Notes under the pieces: generated by a model | Seen by the model: the letters and a program-made list of their open reading frames with translations, nothing else | Database searches by the model: none | What the model was told of the DNA's origin: nothing | Translations under genes and position numbers: made by a program | Source of the DNA: Saccharomycopsis fibuligera x Saccharomycopsis cf. fibuligera | Lineage: Eukaryota > Ascomycota > Saccharomycetes > Ascoideales > Saccharomycopsidaceae | Length of the DNA: 64,000 bases | Assembly: GCA_001936135.1 (NCBI GenBank) | Contig: CP012822.1 | Coordinates: forward strand, 1,178,001-1,242,000 | Direction of reading: 5' to 3' | In this document: piece after piece, positions 61,446-64,000 of the stretch | Layout: every line of letters starts with the position of its first letter | How positions within the stretch are numbered: the first letter of the stretch is position 1

Positions 61446-63180
61446 ACGCGAACTTATGAGAATGTACATGGGGACGGTTACCCTCGAATACCTCCACAAG
61501 TGTGGTTTACTGTTGCCATGCATGCAATGCATCGAGGCTGCCTGGTTTTTTTGTGGATGATACTTTGGTTGATGCCGGCCAGATGGTCAATTTTTTTGGT
61601 ACTATAAATTGGTCATATTTTTCACGGAAGAAGCAGTAGTATTTTAGCAAGTACTCAAGTAAGTTGAAATGAAAAAAAGGAAAATCAGCTTGTACAACCT
61701 TAGGTTTCTCGGCTTGTAAATAACGTTATGAAGAAAAGAAGATCGCTACACTGTACTCCAAGCTATAGCTCAGTTGCAAAATTGCTTTGCTATAAACGAC
61801 CTCTAATTAGAGATTCTTCAATGTCAAATGTTGACGTTTGTAAAGCTTTATTGAATTAAAAAAGTAAAAAAAAAAAAATTCGTTGAGTACCAAGAAACTG
61901 TATCTTAGTATGCACACCCAAAAATCATATAAAACGGTTGCTAGACATTCTATTCTTCCAGAGATTTTTCTCGTAAACATGGTATACGTACTGGCATGTT
62001 TATTTTTTTTGCATCAAGATCTTGCATGCTAATCGATCCACCCTATTTTTGATCCTTTGGGCTATGACATTGTCGAAATATTAACTCAGTTATTGTTAAT
62101 AAGTCTCATTGTAGCATATTCTGAACTATTGGTGTTTTGGTAAGCTTATGGTTTGTTGGTTATGTTCTGGGATCAATTTGAGCTAAACTGAAATATACAG
62201 TTACCTTAAAAACATTATCATGTAAGCTTGTTTTGGCCACCGCCCGAAGATCAACTGATACATACTTGAATCAGAGTATCCACAAAGCCAATATGCCATA
62301 CAATTGAAAAAACAAATTAAATAAACACACGTTGTATCTCTTAAGCGCTTTCACGTAAACTGAAACTATAGTTCTTTTATTTTCTTGATTAGGTTCATCA
62401 TCCAAGTGGTAGCAAAAGTAACGGCCCTGATGTTTGTTTGCAGTTGGCATGTATGCCACAGATTAACTTGAAAAAGGGTTGCGTGTAGTGTAATCGTGAG
62501 ACATCAACGCGTTGATTCTATGCTTCTTTACCCCTCAAAAAGGTCTTAAGAGCTTCCACTAAGCAAAGCATTTAAAGCATTTGAAATATTTCAATTTATT
62601 ATGTCAATTGTGTTAATTAATATAGTGAAGCTTGGCCCTTCTAGTGACTGTGATTGCATATGATTATGACTATAAACAAAAAATATTAACTTGCTATTAA
62701 TGTTACCTGTTCGGTTAAAAACAAAGGATAATTAAAAAGTTGTCTGGTCCTATTCATGTGCCACAAATAGAGACATGGTATAGGACTTTTGTGTTTGGCA
62801 ATGTTCGTTTGTCAGGAACAAGGATGATTGCAAGAATCTGTAAGGAACAAAATCATCAGACTTGAAATTCAATTAAGCAATAAGCCCGTATCTGCATATC
62901 GCTACTAATTATGAATTAAAAGCTATTAAGAAGTAGTTGGGGCCATTTAATTTACCTAAATTTATTTGCAGTATTCATTGCATTGCACAACGACATTCCT
63001 TTTCAAAAACTCAAGAATTCTTTCTGTTGCACGTTAGATTCGCGATAAGTATGGAACCCAAGGTTGCCTAAACGATGCAAGAAACTAACAGAAACCACAT
63101 TGTATGGGAAATTTCAGTAAATAAATTTTAATTAATCAACCGATTCGTTTTCATCTTTATGTGTTTTTTTTTCTTTTCGT

Positions 63181-63181
<1 letters not shown>

Positions 63182-63214
<33 letters not shown>
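63182..63214. repeat. 33-base T homopolymer
   Basis: Uninterrupted T run in gene-free DNA. Confidence 0.95.
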
Positions 63215-64000
63215 CCATCACATTGCTGTCTCGTTTTACTGAAGTACAAACAATAGTGCTATGTTTTGAAGACACTACGTTACCCCAGTCTTGATGCAAG
63301 AATAATACTCATGTAACATTGCTTTGCGGATTTTCCTGGTTTACAAAAGAATTCCAGGATTTAATTTTCATCTGCTTCCAGAAATCTAAGTTACTACAAG
63401 ATACGACGAACATAAATTGCTTATATATGGGTTGAAAGACTGAAAGATAGGCGGACACAAGCGGAGATGCCAAAAGACACGTTTGCAATAATTTGCGGTG
63501 TCGGTTCCATAACAGGATGTACAAATTAGGAAAAAGTAGGTAATTGCCTCCGTTACAGTACACACATATGTGGCAATGGTGATGCGATATTTTTTAATAA
63601 AATAGGTGTGTATTGCTATTGCTAAACAGATTGTTTCATGTTTATTGCTGATGTTCGACATGTCAGTATTATATTACCTGCTTTAGGATGGTGTATAAGA
63701 TATTCATATCTTCGTAGCTGCAGTTAGGATTGGTTTCAGTCGGAGCTTACTTGACAACACAAAGCAACACGGTTGTGAAGATTATCGTTGCTATTGTTGC
63801 GATTTGATACGGCCGCGGATAGAAATGCAGAACTAAAAAATAAAAACAAAAAGCTGTTGTATTGGCTATACACTGCAAGTTTTGAACAGTTGTAAGAAAA
63901 ACCGTCGTTTTGTATGCGAGGGTAATTCACGAACTTTATCAAAACAATTTTTCGTTATATTTCTTGCTATTTCGAAATATATGTGGGCAAAGCTATTGTT

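Larger units (their letters stand above)
59596..64000. other. Gene-free region upstream of PHO84 to the window end (4.4 kb)
   Basis: After the PHO84 promoter it holds a 54-base tandem duplication (60467-60574), a 35-base T tract (61163-61197), an 11-base perfect inverted repeat (61414-61445) and a 33-base T tract (63182-63214). All open frames are under 100 codons with no recognised domain, and no tRNA was found. A gene beyond the right edge may own part of it. Confidence 0.5.

Noticed and set aside
61766-61776. A-box-like TAGCTCAGTTG suggesting a tRNA
   Set aside because: No matching GAGC for the D-stem, and no B box or acceptor pairing downstream.

Overview
The window looks like nuclear DNA of a budding yeast (Saccharomycotina), most likely from the Candida/Lodderomyces side. 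The signs are coding density and protein families, short introns with GTATGT/GTAAGT donors and TACTAAC-type branch points, a candidapepsin-like secreted protease, a Zap1/Csr1 zinc regulator, GPI-anchored wall proteins and class II fungal transporters. CTG codons are very rare (none found in GLN1 or SRP1), which fits a CTG-Ser yeast. A few CTGs sit where a hydrophobic residue is expected, so the genetic code is left open. The species cannot be named from the sequence alone.

Layout, left to right: 5' part of URA4 (-), DPH2 (+), VPS60 (+), a SUN-family wall protein (-), then a 4.8 kb gene-free stretch. Next come a coiled-coil protein (-), a small heat-shock protein (-), a 2.5 kb divergent gap, a GPI-anchored repeat mannoprotein (+), a 3.4 kb gene-free convergent gap and GLN1 (-). 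A GC-rich, hairpin-dense segment follows that may encode a structured RNA. Then: ZAP1 (-), NUD1 (-), an unrecognised three-exon gene (-), LAS17/WASP (+), UTP5 (-), NCB2 with intron (+), SWF1 with intron (+), an ECM32/UPF1-type helicase (+), UTR4 (-) and a secreted aspartyl protease (-). After a 3.1 kb gap come a TMEM70-like mitochondrial protein (-), SRP1 with intron (+), PXP1 with intron and a peroxisomal SKL end (+), PHO84 (-), and a final gene-free 4.4 kb.

The genes are a normal eukaryotic mixture rather than one pathway. Small groups do stand out. Translation and ribosome factors include DPH2, UTP5 and the ECM32-type helicase, and DPH2 has a textbook PAC plus RRPE promoter. Nutrient genes include GLN1, ZAP1, PHO84, UTR4 and URA4. 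Cell-surface genes include the SUN protein, the GPI mannoprotein and the protease. Housekeeping genes sit 0.35-0.7 kb apart, while the long gaps mostly lie upstream of environmentally regulated genes (SUN protein, HSP20/GPI pair, GLN1, protease, PHO84). The exception is the convergent gap at 17.5-20.8 kb, which needs no promoter and is therefore the most puzzling.

Five genes were assembled from exons (the three-exon gene, NCB2, SWF1, SRP1, PXP1). Functional calls rest on remembered family sequences and visible motifs; no database search was run.
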